A DNA stretch of 21,784 nucleotides from Gammaproteobacteria bacterium (GCA_013372875.1 JABXIW010000283.1:1-21784), one strand, 5' to 3'. Positions 1-7,592 are shown, numbered from the stretch's first letter. Numbers and translations: made by a program. The notes: generated by a model from the sequence alone, not told the origin.

Positions 1-306
1 AGTAATATGGGCAAGAGGAATATCCAAAATATCCACATTCTGCCGCTTAATTAAATACAGCAATAAATCCAAAGGGCCTTCAAAGGCTTCTAAGAAAACT
101 TCCAAAGCCTCAGGCGGAATATACAAATCATCAGGAAATTTCTCTAACTGCTCGCCACCAACCAAGTGAAATGGCATTTCCTCCTGAACCGCTTGGGTAT
201 CAGCAGTTTTATCGGCCACCACAGCCGCATCAGCAACCACGCCAGCACCAGCCGCTTCGGCATCCGCAACGCTAAGTTCTTGATTGTCAGGAGTTTCGTT
301 ATTCAT
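1..306 (-). CDS. scpA: ScpA, segregation and condensation protein A (5' part only)
   Basis: The first 102 codons are visible; the gene runs off the left edge. ScpA is the kleisin subunit of the Smc-ScpA-ScpB condensin complex that compacts and segregates the chromosome. The family signature is clear: an [20 protein letters not shown] stretch followed by [20 protein letters not shown], the N-terminal kleisin helix that contacts Smc. About 70 acidic, Ala-rich residues precede it, a low-complexity extension. The ATG at 306 has no good ribosome-binding site. An internal ATG (codon 44) follows an AGGAGG, but only two bases away, which is too close to be a convincing start. In related bacteria scpB and rluB follow. 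It is downstream of trpS on the same strand, separated by 238 bases. Confidence 0.93.
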   Translation of the reverse strand, partial: MNNETPDNQELSVADAEAAGAGVVADAAVVADKTADTQAVQEEMPFHLVGGEQLEKFPDDLYIPPEALEVFLEAFEGPLDLLLYLIKRQNVDILDIPLAHIT

Positions 307-544
307 TTAATATAATAATTTATAATTTCATTCTAATGTCGAAATTGCCGCGTCATTTACAAAGGCTCGCGATGGCCTTTGACCTACTTTAACACCGGGT
401 GAAAAGTTGCAACACCTACCACAGAGCGGATTACGAAAGGCTTGAGAAGGCGGCAAAATGTTTCTTAAAAGCGCAGTTTACAGTAGTAAATGAGCAGTTT
501 AATAAACATTTTAACAAACTTATCAAGCCTTGCAGTATTCGCGT
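307..544. other. Intergenic region between trpS and scpA
   Basis: No gene is visible in these 238 bases. The minus strand must carry the end of the trpS transcript and possibly a scpA promoter, but I see no convincing terminator with a T-run. Two secondary-structure candidates are present: a short hairpin AAAGGC/GCCTTT at 360-379, and a 9-base inverted repeat (AAGGCTTGA at 437-445 with TCAAGCCTT at 523-531). Neither is enough to name a regulatory RNA. Confidence 0.4.
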
Positions 545-1762
545 TTATTTGTAGGATAGTCCCATGGCAGATCGCACATCATCCATAGTCTCTCTAGCAA
601 CTTCTCGTGCTCGCTCAGAACCCTCAGAAACAATATTACGCACTATTTCAGGCGATTCTTTGTACTCTTGCGCTCTTTCCACAAAAACTTGTTGCTCGGC
701 ACAAACCGCATCAATTACTGGGCCTTTACACTCTAAACAGCCAATACCCGCGCTAGTACAGCCTTTTTGTACCCAATCTTTAACTTCTTCTGAAGAATAA
801 ATTTTGTGAAATTCCCATACTGGACAGTCTTCTGGATTACCCGGATCGGTTAAGCGTACACGTTTGGTATCCGTTGGCATGGTGCGAATTTTCTTTTCCA
901 CCACCTCTTTCGGCTCACGCATATTAATGGTGTTGCCATAGGATTTGGACATCTTTTGCCCATCAAGCCCCGGCATTTTTGATACAGGAGTTAACAAGGC
1001 TTGCGGCTCTGGCAAGATAATTTTACCTGCGCCATCTAAATAGCCATACAAACGCTCGCGATCATTAAGCGAAACACTGGCGAGAGTTTCCACTAAAGCT
1101 CGGGCGCGCTCTAATGATTCTTGATCACCTTCTTCTTGGAATTTTTTACGCAAGCTATTGTAAAGCTTAGCGTTTTTCTTACCCATCTTCTTAATCGCCG
1201 CTTCTACTTTTTCTTCAAAGCCAGGCTCTTTGCCATAGAAATGGTTAAAACGACGAGCAATTTCACGAGTCATTTCGATATGTGGCACTTGATCTGCGCC
1301 CACTGGTACATTACCTGCCTTATAAATCAAAATATCCGCCGACTGCATCACTGGATAGCCCAAGAAGCCATAAGTGGCTAAATCTTTGGTATTGAGCTTT
1401 TCTTGCTGTTCTTTATAGGTCGGCACTCGCTCTAACCAGCCTAATGGCGTGGTCATAGACAGCAACAAGTGTAATTCCGCGTGCTCCGGCACTTTCGACT
1501 GCACAAAAATATTAGCCGCACTTGGGCTGATACCCGCCGCCAACCAATCGATTACCGTATCCCATACATACTCTTCGACACGGGAAGTATCATCATAATT
1601 GGTGGTTAAGGCGTGCCAATCGGCCACAAAGAAAAAACACTCGTACTCGTGCTGCAACTTAACCCAATTCTTTAAAACCCCGTGATAATGGCCTAAATGC
1701 AAAGGCCCGGTCGGACGCATACCTGATAAAACGCGCTGCTGACCAACAGAAACTGAACTCAA
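545..1762 (-). CDS. trpS: Tryptophanyl-tRNA synthetase, long form
   Basis: Class I aminoacyl-tRNA synthetase that charges tRNA-Trp with tryptophan. The HIGH-type motif is HLGH at residues 22-25, within SGMRPTGPLHLGHYHG, and the KMSKS motif is at 270-274. At 405 residues it is longer than the common form of about 330; the extra length is a charged Lys/Glu-rich insertion at about 178-250, just before the KMSKS region, which I recall from other proteobacterial long-form TrpRS proteins. The start is TTG at 1762: the conserved RVLSGMRPTG must be included, no ATG lies upstream of it in frame, a stop (TAA) lies 12 codons upstream, and an AAGGG sits about seven bases before the TTG. A TATAAT promoter element lies about 50 bases upstream. 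Confidence 0.96.
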   Translation of the reverse strand: MSSVSVGQQRVLSGMRPTGPLHLGHYHGVLKNWVKLQHEYECFFFVADWHALTTNYDDTSRVEEYVWDTVIDWLAAGISPSAANIFVQSKVPEHAELHLLLSMTTPLGWLERVPTYKEQQEKLNTKDLATYGFLGYPVMQSADILIYKAGNVPVGADQVPHIEMTREIARRFNHFYGKEPGFEEKVEAAIKKMGKKNAKLYNSLRKKFQEEGDQESLERARALVETLASVSLNDRERLYGYLDGAGKIILPEPQALLTPVSKMPGLDGQKMSKSYGNTINMREPKEVVEKKIRTMPTDTKRVRLTDPGNPEDCPVWEFHKIYSSEEVKDWVQKGCTSAGIGCLECKGPVIDAVCAEQQVFVERAQEYKESPEIVRNIVSEGSERAREVARETMDDVRSAMGLSYK

Positions 1763-1808
1763 TGGAATACCCTTAGATATGGTTATTTTTAATAATTAAT
1801 AGCGGTCT

Positions 1809-1814
1809 ATTATA
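1809..1814 (-). promoter_or_regulatory. Probable -10 element of the trpS promoter
   Basis: On the minus strand this reads TATAAT, a perfect sigma-70 -10 hexamer, preceded by TCTGGC. The -35 side is poor (TTTCTC-like at 17 bases spacing). Transcription would start near 1802, leaving about 40 bases of leader before the TTG start of trpS. Confidence 0.55.
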
Positions 1815-1881
1815 GCCAGATTCAGGGTAAAGAGAAAAGCGAAAAGGCAGTGGCTGTAAGTTTAGTTAACTCCTTGATTTT

Positions 1882-2550
1882 ATGGCAAAGATAAAATTAA
1901 ATATCAGCAAGCGTCAAATAATAACTCAGGCAATGAAACAGAAAGGAATAATTACAGTTTGGCATGATGATAAAGGTTACGGCTTTATCACACCAAATAA
2001 AGGAAAAGATCGGATTTTTGTACACATAAGTGCCTTCAAAAATAAGCTAAATCGCCCACAGGAAAGCCAAGTAGTTACCTTTGAGTTATCAACTGACTCC
2101 AAAGGTAGGGTTCGTGCAACTAATGCCTTCCTATCCGCGGATATCAACAAAAGCATTAGAAATAAAAATCAGCTTAATTTTCCAATAACCTTTGCGCTTC
2201 TTTTTTTGGTGTTTTTAGTTCTATCGATATTTTTGAACAAATTGCCACCCATTGTTTTAGCTATATACTTAACGCTTTCAATTATTAGCTATGGCTTATA
2301 TTGGAAGGATAAAAAAGCAGCTCAAAACAATCGATGGCGAGTTCCAGAAAGCACCTTACACTTCTTAGCCATTATGGGGGGTTGGCTTGGTGCCGCTATA
2401 GCCCAACATCATTTTCGTCATAAAACTAAGAAACAACCTTTCCGCGCTATTTTTTGGTTCACTGTAACTTTTAATGTTGGGATTCTGCTTTACCTAATGG
2501 GATCTGGAAGAATAGACCATTTATACTCTGTTATTCTCAATAATATTTAA
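1882..2550 (+). CDS. Cold-shock domain plus DUF1294 membrane protein
   Basis: 222 residues with two parts. Residues about 18-85 form a cold-shock domain: KGYGFITP is the RNP1 nucleic-acid-binding motif and RIFVHISAF is RNP2. Residues about 100-215 are membrane-embedded, with hydrophobic segments near 100-118, 122-138, 160-175 and 190-207. The RWRVPESTLHFLAIMGGWLGA stretch, followed by QHHFRHKTKK, is the DUF1294 signature. The function of this architecture is unknown; RNA or ssDNA binding at the inner membrane is the natural inference. No clear Shine-Dalgarno precedes the ATG at 1882, and codon 18 is an alternative start just before the cold-shock domain. Its stop shares four bases (TTAA) with the stop of the convergent gene. 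Confidence 0.85.
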   Translation: MAKIKLNISKRQIITQAMKQKGIITVWHDDKGYGFITPNKGKDRIFVHISAFKNKLNRPQESQVVTFELSTDSKGRVRATNAFLSADINKSIRNKNQLNFPITFALLFLVFLVLSIFLNKLPPIVLAIYLTLSIISYGLYWKDKKAAQNNRWRVPESTLHFLAIMGGWLGAAIAQHHFRHKTKKQPFRAIFWFTVTFNVGILLYLMGSGRIDHLYSVILNNI

Positions 2551-2873
2551 ACCCACCAAACACTATTAGTCATTTGGCAATCAATCGAGTCCAAAATAAT
2601 ATGGATCATTAAACCAATCCCAATAACTCGGGTTTTCTTAAAAAAACACATGAGAAAATAAAGACTTATCGGAATTAGGGTGTGTAATGGATGGAATCCT
2701 ATACTGCACCGATTAGGGTCATAGATTGGCGTTGCTAGCAGATGGTCAATATCAATTAACATTCCTGCCATCATAAACAAATACGCTTTAAGCCAAGCCT
2801 TTTTGTCAGAGTTAGATCTAAAAAATAGCAGGGAAACAATTAGCGGCACTAAAAAGTGCAAAACCATATGCAT
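2547..2873 (-). CDS. Small membrane protein, DUF6122-like
   Basis: 108 residues, mostly hydrophobic. Three or four membrane segments are likely (about 3-18, 29-42, 66-77 and 83-97). Conserved-looking polar motifs sit between them: LIDIDHLLATPIYDPNRC, then SIGFHPLHTLIP, then a late HIILDSIDC. I associate the DxDHLLATPI-DPNRCS-FHPLH pattern with DUF6122, from memory. The clustered Asp and His residues suggest a metal site at the membrane, perhaps a hydrolase, but no function is established. It is 12 bases downstream of yciO's mirror position: it starts just after the yciO stop on the same strand and could be co-transcribed with yciO. Its stop overlaps that of the cold-shock/DUF1294 gene tail to tail. 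Confidence 0.8.
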   Translation of the reverse strand: MHMVLHFLVPLIVSLLFFRSNSDKKAWLKAYLFMMAGMLIDIDHLLATPIYDPNRCSIGFHPLHTLIPISLYFLMCFFKKTRVIGIGLMIHIILDSIDCQMTNSVWWV

Positions 2874-2885
2874 TAGGGAGCTATA

Positions 2886-3509
2886 TTATTCAAATAAACT
2901 CGGATCGCCTGCAGCATAACGAATCACTTCTGGATAACCCGTTGTAAGGTCAATTACCGAAGTTTCTTCATGCCCGCAATAGCCACCATGAATCACAGCG
3001 TCCACCCGACCATCGAGCAAATCAAAAATCTCGTGCGGTTCTAACACCTCATCGTCGTCTTGTTGCGGCAAAATCAGGGAGGTACTCATCATCGGCTCAC
3101 CCAGCGCTTCTAGCATGGCTTGAGCAATAACATTATCTGGCACACGAATACCAATGGTTTTCTTTTTCGGATGCTTGAGACGATTTGGCACTTCGGCAGT
3201 TGCGCGAAGAATAAAAGTATAAGGGCCAGGTGTATTATTTTTAATTAAACGAAAAGCCAAATTATCCACGCGCGCATAAACCGCCAGTTCCGTTAAATCG
3301 CGGCAAACTAAGGTGAAGTTATGTTTTTTATCCAGATCACGAATGCGGCGAATTTTATCCAAAACCCGCTTATCACCAATATGACAGCCCAAGGCATAAC
3401 CAGAATCAGTGGGATAAACCACTAAACCGCCATTGCGGATCATCGCCACCACTTGGCTGATCAGCCGCGGTTGCGGGTTTTCTGGATGTATTTCAATTAG
3501 TTGCGTCAT
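2886..3509 (-). CDS. yciO: YciO, Sua5/YciO/YrdC-family protein
   Basis: 207 residues, matching the length of E. coli YciO. The Sua5/YrdC fold is clear: GGLVVYPTDSGYALGC near the N terminus, KKHNFTLVCRDL, NNTPGPYTFILRAT, KKTIGIRVPDN and EPMMSTSLILP. This family binds double-stranded RNA and nucleotides. TsaC and Sua5 make threonylcarbamoyl-AMP for tRNA t6A. YciO is a paralogue whose cellular role is less certain, so I call it YciO rather than TsaC. It follows the PHP gene on the same strand after 29 bases, an association seen in many gammaproteobacteria (yciV-yciO). Confidence 0.92.
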   Translation of the reverse strand: MTQLIEIHPENPQPRLISQVVAMIRNGGLVVYPTDSGYALGCHIGDKRVLDKIRRIRDLDKKHNFTLVCRDLTELAVYARVDNLAFRLIKNNTPGPYTFILRATAEVPNRLKHPKKKTIGIRVPDNVIAQAMLEALGEPMMSTSLILPQQDDDEVLEPHEIFDLLDGRVDAVIHGGYCGHEETSVIDLTTGYPEVIRYAAGDPSLFE

Positions 3510-3538
3510 ATTTTATAACTTCTTATAAACAGCTTATT

Positions 3539-4357
3539 TTACCATCGCTGCCATACGGGCTCGACATCTTCAGGCAGTGGAGCAAATTTACCCAGTTTAA
3601 CCCAAGACTTATCGGGACTATGAAAATCTGATCCTTGCGAGCCACACAATTTATAGGCTTTTGCCCAAGTTGCCAATAGGTTTTTATGGCCGGGATTGAT
3701 ATTCGGATAACAGATTTCCAAACCATCACCGCCGAGCGCTTTAAACTCTTCTACCAATAATTTTAGCTTATTGGTGCCCATGCCATAACGCATCGGATGC
3801 GCTAACACCGCTTGTCCGCCAGCTGCTTTAATAATGGCGATAACATCTTCCAACTCAAACCAATCGTCTTTAACAAAGGCTTTAGCGCCTTTGGCTAAAT
3901 ACTTTTTAAAAGCCTCTTGGAAATTTTTCACATACTTTTGATCAACTAAAAGCTGGGCAATATGAGTTCGACAAACCATTGGCTGCGAATCGATCAAATA
4001 ACCAATATCATCAATGGCGTGTTCAACTCCTGTTTTAACCAGTTTTTCAGCAATTTGCAGCGCCCGCTGTTTGCGGCTGGCTTGTTGCTGTTTTAAAAAG
4101 GATTGTAGAGCTGGGTTATTCACATCAATATTTAATCCCAAAATATGCAATCCCTGTTTACCCCAATTGGCGGAAATTTCTACGCTGGTGATCAACCTCA
4201 ACTCTTGAGGAGAATCCTTTAGTTTTAATAAACCATCAACTGAATCATGATCGGAAATTGCTAATTGCTCAATTCCTGCATCAACCGCCATTGTAATCAA
4301 CTCCTGCGGCGACAAGCTGCCGTCGGAATAATTGGTATGGCTGTGTAAATCAATCAT
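3539..4357 (-). CDS. rnm: PHP-domain phosphoesterase, RNase AM (YciV/Rnm) family
   Basis: 272 residues from the ATG at 4357, giving MIDLHSHTNYSDGSL, the canonical N terminus of PHP proteins. An upstream extension in the same frame (to 4438) is unlikely, because the metal-binding HSH motif normally lies within the first ten residues. The four PHP motifs are present: DLHSHTNYSDG, AISDHDSVDG, QAVLAHPMRYG and GSQGSDFHSPD, together the trinuclear metal site. E. coli RNase AM (YciV) trims 5' ends of rRNAs and hydrolyses pAp, and that is the likely role here. It is upstream of yciO on the same strand and divergent from yciB with about 100 bases between them. Confidence 0.9.
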   Translation of the reverse strand: MIDLHSHTNYSDGSLSPQELITMAVDAGIEQLAISDHDSVDGLLKLKDSPQELRLITSVEISANWGKQGLHILGLNIDVNNPALQSFLKQQQASRKQRALQIAEKLVKTGVEHAIDDIGYLIDSQPMVCRTHIAQLLVDQKYVKNFQEAFKKYLAKGAKAFVKDDWFELEDVIAIIKAAGGQAVLAHPMRYGMGTNKLKLLVEEFKALGGDGLEICYPNINPGHKNLLATWAKAYKLCGSQGSDFHSPDKSWVKLGKFAPLPEDVEPVWQRW

Positions 4358-4400
4358 AGGTATGTCAAAAATGTGGAGTACAAGACTATTGTGCCTTGCT

Positions 4401-4429
4401 TTGCAGTTGCGGTAAACAAGAGGTACACT
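4401..4429 (+). promoter_or_regulatory. Possible promoter of the yciB operon
   Basis: TTGCAG at 4401-4406 and TACACT at 4424-4429 are separated by 17 bases, a moderate sigma-70 match (3/6 and 4/6). A start near 4436 would give a short leader before the yciB ATG at 4459. The region also separates two divergent genes, so a promoter is expected here. Confidence 0.35.
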
Positions 4430-4458
4430 GAGCGCCACGCTATTTTTGTATTTTTCAT

Positions 4459-5037
4459 ATGAAATTCTTAAAAGAAAATTATCCGCTAGTTGGCTTTTTA
4501 ATGGCCTATTTAGCGACCAAAAACCTGATCCTAGCGGCGGCTGTCTGGAGTGCGGGTTCCTTGCTACAAATCCTCACTAGCCTAGTATTGAAGGAACCTG
4601 TCAAAAAGTCCCATATCGCTTATTTTGTCTTAGGTTTAGCCTTATTAGCCATGGCTTATTATTTCAATGACGAAAGTTTTATCAAATGGAAAACCACCAT
4701 CATGGTTTGGGCGGGCGCGCTGGTGATTTTGATTAGACAAGTTGTTAGCAATAAATATGTATTTCTCGATCTAACTCAAAGTTCGATTGAATTTAAAGCT
4801 GAACCGCCAACGGCAAAACTAAAAACTATCAATGCTATTTGGATTTTGACCTTGGTTATTTTTGGCGCCATCAATTTGTATGTGGCCTATAATTTCTCCA
4901 CCGATTTTTGGTTTTATTTTAAAATGATAGGACTTTTCGTAACCTTAATGGGATTAATGATCACAAGCTTCGTTATTTTAGCGCAACACTTGAAATTTGA
5001 TGATGAAGAAACCACATCATCAGAAAGCGAATCATAG
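4459..5037 (+). CDS. yciB: YciB / septation protein A, inner-membrane protein
   Basis: 192 residues, a polytopic inner-membrane protein of the YciB (IspZ, septation protein A) family. Five hydrophobic segments are visible at about 10-35, 52-67, 82-95, 126-145 and 152-175. The family motif FIKWKTTI, just before the third segment, corresponds to FIKWKPTI in relatives. The C terminus is a soluble acidic and Ser-rich tail. The family is linked to envelope integrity and cell division or elongation and to interactions with cell-wall synthesis proteins, though its exact activity is not known. It is the first gene of a plus-strand run with yciI, bolA and a DUF2007 gene, with a 12-base gap to yciI. 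Confidence 0.92.
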   Translation: MKFLKENYPLVGFLMAYLATKNLILAAAVWSAGSLLQILTSLVLKEPVKKSHIAYFVLGLALLAMAYYFNDESFIKWKTTIMVWAGALVILIRQVVSNKYVFLDLTQSSIEFKAEPPTAKLKTINAIWILTLVIFGAINLYVAYNFSTDFWFYFKMIGLFVTLMGLMITSFVILAQHLKFDDEETTSSESES

Positions 5038-5049
5038 AAATAGCATAAT

Positions 5050-5349
5050 ATGTTGTATTTAATTTATTCAGAAGATGTAGAAGATTCTTTACCTTTAAGA
5101 AAAGTAGCTCGCCCAGCTCATGTGGAGCGTTTACAACAACTTAAAAATGAAGGTCGCCTTATTATTGCTGGCCCAACTCCAGCAATAGATGCCGCTGATC
5201 CGGCCGAAGCAGGTTTTACTGGTTCCATGATAGTCGCCGAATTTGAATCACTTGAATCGGCCAAAGCATGGGCTGATGCCGATCCTTATATAGAAGCTGG
5301 TGTTTATAAAAAAGTCACCGTAAAGCCTTTCAATAAAGTGTTACCTTAG
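5050..5349 (+). CDS. yciI: YciI family protein
   Basis: 99 residues, the normal size for the YciI (YCII-related) family of small alpha/beta barrel-like dimers. It starts [13 protein letters not shown] and has [12 protein letters not shown], whose His (residue 24) is the conserved putative active-site residue, then [11 protein letters not shown] and a C-terminal [20 protein letters not shown], where the Asp-Pro is the second conserved position. The true reaction is not known for most members; some relatives are dehydrochlorinase-like or muconolactone-isomerase-like. The position directly after yciB and before a bolA-like gene is usual in gammaproteobacteria, which supports the name. Confidence 0.92.
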   Translation: MLYLIYSEDVEDSLPLRKVARPAHVERLQQLKNEGRLIIAGPTPAIDAADPAEAGFTGSMIVAEFESLESAKAWADADPYIEAGVYKKVTVKPFNKVLP

Positions 5350-5358
5350 GAAACCAGT

Positions 5359-5634
5359 ATGATTGATAACGTTATTGATAATGCTAGCCGCCTTGCCGAA
5401 ATGGAAAAGCGCATCAAGGAAAGCCTTTCTCCAAATCACTTAGAAATTATTGACGATAGCCATAAACACATTGGCCATGCTGGTGCTAAAGATGGCAAAG
5501 GCCATTTCACACTGATCATTTCAAGCGAAGAGTTAAACGGCAAAAGAATGCTCCAGCAACACCGCCTGATTTACGCCGCCCTCGGTGACATGATGGAAAC
5601 CGATATTCATGCTTTGGCTATTAAGGTTTTGTAA
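5359..5634 (+). CDS. BolA-family protein
   Basis: 91 residues, the usual BolA length. Conserved elements: MEKRIKESLSPNHLEIIDDS followed by HKHIGHAGA (class II KH-like fold), GHFTLIISS, and a QQHRLIYAALGDMM helix with the His (residue 68) that can ligate iron-sulfur clusters together with monothiol glutaredoxins. BolA proteins act in iron-sulfur cluster trafficking and, in some bacteria, as transcription factors that affect cell shape. It sits ten bases after yciI, in an operon that also contains yciB. Several BolA paralogues are normal in one genome, so I do not assign bolA or ibaG by name. Confidence 0.9.
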   Translation: MIDNVIDNASRLAEMEKRIKESLSPNHLEIIDDSHKHIGHAGAKDGKGHFTLIISSEELNGKRMLQQHRLIYAALGDMMETDIHALAIKVL

Positions 5635-5985
5635 TTGGCACTAGTTAAATTAGAAAGCTTTGAATTTGTATGGGAAGCAGAATTAGTCAGAGCTTTACTA
5701 GAGTCCGAAGGAATTGCATCCTTTGTGTTTGATGCGGAGCATATCCGAATCAATTGGGCTTTAAGTAATGCTATGGGTGGAGTTCGAGTCATGGTTAATG
5801 CCAATGACTTAGAACTAGCGCAAAACACTCTTGAGCGCTGGCGTGCTGGGGATTTTGCTGAGCCGCAACAACAAGAAACCTGTATCAGTTGTAATTCCCC
5901 AGATTTGAAGGATATTTATAACAGCAAAAAAAACGGTTATTCTTTTTTTTCAATGACCCTGCTTCAGGCAAAAAAATTGGCATAG
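5635..5985 (+). CDS. DUF2007-domain protein, C-terminal zinc ribbon lost by a frameshift
   Basis: 116 residues as read. The TTG start abuts the stop of the bolA-like gene, with AAGG about nine bases upstream. Residues about 1-70 resemble DUF2007 (putative signal-transducing protein): VWEAELVRALLESEGIASFV and NAMGGVRVMVNANDLELAQN. After this comes CISC (Cys83, Cys86), the first half of a zinc ribbon. The reading frame then passes an A8 run and a T8 run (5943-5950) and ends at 5985 in an uncharacteristic tail, SMTLLQAKKLA. One base over, the same DNA encodes the expected second half (see the next entry). The C-terminal end is therefore damaged, slipped, or a sequencing error; the DUF2007 part is intact. 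Confidence 0.75.
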   Translation: MALVKLESFEFVWEAELVRALLESEGIASFVFDAEHIRINWALSNAMGGVRVMVNANDLELAQNTLERWRAGDFAEPQQQETCISCNSPDLKDIYNSKKNGYSFFSMTLLQAKKLA

Positions 5986-6023
5986 AGTGTCAGAACTGTG
6001 GTCATCAAGAATTATTTGATTAA
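5949..6023 (+). pseudogene. Out-of-frame remainder of the DUF2007 gene (second zinc-ribbon half)
   Basis: In the frame that follows one extra T in the 5943-5950 run, the DNA reads FNDPASGKKIGIECQNCGHQ and then ELFD, stop at 6021-6023. CQNC is the second Cys pair that would complete a zinc ribbon with CISC upstream. The joined protein would be about 129 residues and would end six bases from the convergent nlpD stop, a tighter fit than the present stop at 5985. Confidence 0.65.
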
Positions 6024-6028
6024 TCCAG

Positions 6029-6985
6029 CTAACGCTTAGGTAAGTACCTTAAAGGATCAGTAGGTTTGCCTTTGTAGCGTATTTCGAAGTGTAGTTTAGG
6101 GATTTCGGAATCTGAATTGCCCATTTCGGCAATTTTTTGACCCGCTTTAATGATTTCGTTTTCTTTAACCAGCAAGCGTCGGTTATGGGCATAGGCGCTG
6201 ATAAAGCTGTTGTTATGCTTGATAATAATCAAGTTGCCATAACCTCTTAAACCACGTCCTGCATAAACCACCCGCCCTGCGGCAGAAGCTCGTACGGGAT
6301 CGCCAATATTTCCTGCAATATCAATACCTTTGCGTCCGGTAGCAACGAAGCCTTTATCAACCCGTCCCATATTTGGCCAGATCCAAAATTTTACTGGGTT
6401 ATTGTTATCCGAATGTGTAACCACAGGTTTCGGCTTTGAACTTTGCGGTTTCGAGCTGACGGGCTTGGAACTTGGAGGCTTAGAGCTTGGTGGTTTAGAT
6501 TGCGGTTTACTGATTACAACCGGCTTGCTTTCTACAGGTTTAGCTACTGGTTTTGTGATCGATGGTTTTGGCTTGCGACTTGTGGTTGCCGCCACTTGCC
6601 TTCCAGAGCTAGCGGTTGGTTCTTGATAATGACGCGCTGCCTCAATATCCAATTGCTGGCCAACATTAATCAGGTAATTACGATTAATACCATTGGCTTT
6701 TGCTAGCGTTCGATAGTCCAAGCCAAAGCGAAAGGCAATGGAATAAAGGGTATCACCTGCTTTAACGCGGTAGCTTTTAATTTTTTGGTCAACTGCCGAG
6801 TAATCATCATCGGTATTGACGCTCACTTGAGAGGATTTAGTTTGTCTTTCTTCGACTTTTGCTAAGCGCTTATTGCCGCAACCCTGTAACAAATAAACCA
6901 CAAAAACAATCGCCACCAACCAAGCTGCACGCACGGCAGACTCTTTTAAAATCTTAGATATAGGCTTTGGCTCATTGTTCTTCAT
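6029..6985 (-). CDS. nlpD: NlpD, lipoprotein activator of AmiC (LysM plus degenerate M23 domain)
   Basis: 318 residues from the ATG at 6985; a TTG six codons earlier (7003) is possible but has no ribosome-binding site. The N terminus has a transmembrane signal and lipobox ending LLQGC (Cys36), so it is a lipoprotein. A LysM peptidoglycan-binding domain spans about 72-115 (YRVKAGDTLYSIAFRFGLDY). A Lys/Pro/Ser linker at about 138-190 repeats SSKP. The M23/LytM domain is at about 205-315. The first zinc ligand position reads RKGID rather than HxGxD, as in E. coli NlpD, so it should not cleave peptidoglycan itself but activate the amidase AmiC at the septum. The YAHN and LHFEIRYKGKPTDPLRYLP regions match NlpD closely. 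It follows yqaA, and no rpoS follows it. Confidence 0.93.
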   Translation of the reverse strand: MKNNEPKPISKILKESAVRAAWLVAIVFVVYLLQGCGNKRLAKVEERQTKSSQVSVNTDDDYSAVDQKIKSYRVKAGDTLYSIAFRFGLDYRTLAKANGINRNYLINVGQQLDIEAARHYQEPTASSGRQVAATTSRKPKPSITKPVAKPVESKPVVISKPQSKPPSSKPPSSKPVSSKPQSSKPKPVVTHSDNNNPVKFWIWPNMGRVDKGFVATGRKGIDIAGNIGDPVRASAAGRVVYAGRGLRGYGNLIIIKHNNSFISAYAHNRRLLVKENEIIKAGQKIAEMGNSDSEIPKLHFEIRYKGKPTDPLRYLPKR

Positions 6986-7004
6986 ATACCAATAAGACCA
7001 CAAG

Positions 7005-7592
7005 TTATTGATAAAGTTGATAAATTATATAAGCAATCACCGCCAAAACAATCACTGCCCAGCCAATGATTTCCATATATTTACGCAGTTTATGCTCCAT
7101 TTCTTCGCCGCCCCATTTGACTAAACCACCAATCAAGAAGAATTGGGCAGCGCGACCAACAATCGAAGCAATTAAAAATGGTACAAATGCCATCTGCATA
7201 GCGCCAGCGGTTAGGGTGAGAATTTTATAAGGAATTGGCGAAAAGCCAGCGATTAATACAATCCAAACGCCATAGGTTTCGAACCAACCTTGTGCTTTTA
7301 TAATTTTACTTTGCCAGCCGAACTGCTCAATTAAAGGCGCGACAAAAGAATCATAAGCATAAAAACCTAAAAAGTAAGCAGCGATACCACCGAGCACCGA
7401 AAAAAGGGTCGCGATAAAGGCTAAGTATAATGCTCGATTGGGCTTGGCCAATGCCATCGGTGCAAACATGATGGCGGTTGGGATCGGAAAAAAAATCGAT
7501 TCGATAAAGCTAATAAAACCAAGGATATAGACGGCATATTTATGACTAGCCCATTCTAGGCATTTGTCATAAAGGCTGGTAAAAATCTTCAA
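7005..7592 (-). CDS. yqaA: YqaA, DedA/VTT-family inner-membrane protein
   Basis: 195 residues, polytopic. It is a YqaA-type member of the DedA/VTT (SNARE-associated) family, whose best-studied members flip lipids or affect proton-motive-force-dependent envelope homeostasis. Visible motifs: ISFIESIFFPIPTAIMFAPM near the N terminus, VLGGIAAYFLGFYAYDSF in the second segment, and GFSPIPYKILTLTAGAMQM, the re-entrant Gly/Pro loop typical of the family, then VGRAAQFFLIGGLVKWGG. It overlaps pcm by four bases (7589-7592), indicating translational coupling, and is followed by nlpD. The order pcm-yqaA-nlpD is a known arrangement in gammaproteobacteria. Confidence 0.9.
   Translation of the reverse strand: MKIFTSLYDKCLEWASHKYAVYILGFISFIESIFFPIPTAIMFAPMALAKPNRALYLAFIATLFSVLGGIAAYFLGFYAYDSFVAPLIEQFGWQSKIIKAQGWFETYGVWIVLIAGFSPIPYKILTLTAGAMQMAFVPFLIASIVGRAAQFFLIGGLVKWGGEEMEHKLRKYMEIIGWAVIVLAVIAYIIYQLYQ

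Noticed and set aside
2886..3509. Naming this gene tsaC (essential t6A enzyme)
   Set aside because: Length and sequence pattern fit YciO, a paralogue; TsaC is shorter in gammaproteobacteria and lies in another neighbourhood.
4358..4438. 27-residue N-terminal extension of the PHP protein
   Set aside because: The HSH metal motif belongs at the very N terminus, the extension has no family features, and it would use up the divergent promoter region.
6330..6706. Plus-strand ORFs with Gly/Leu-rich repeats
   Set aside because: They are antisense shadows of the SSKP-repeat linker of NlpD; the repeat in the DNA creates the repeated look in both strands.
6029..6985. Active M23 endopeptidase
   Set aside because: The first zinc ligand is missing (RKGID instead of HxGxD), and the rest matches NlpD, an amidase activator, rather than a catalytic peptidase.
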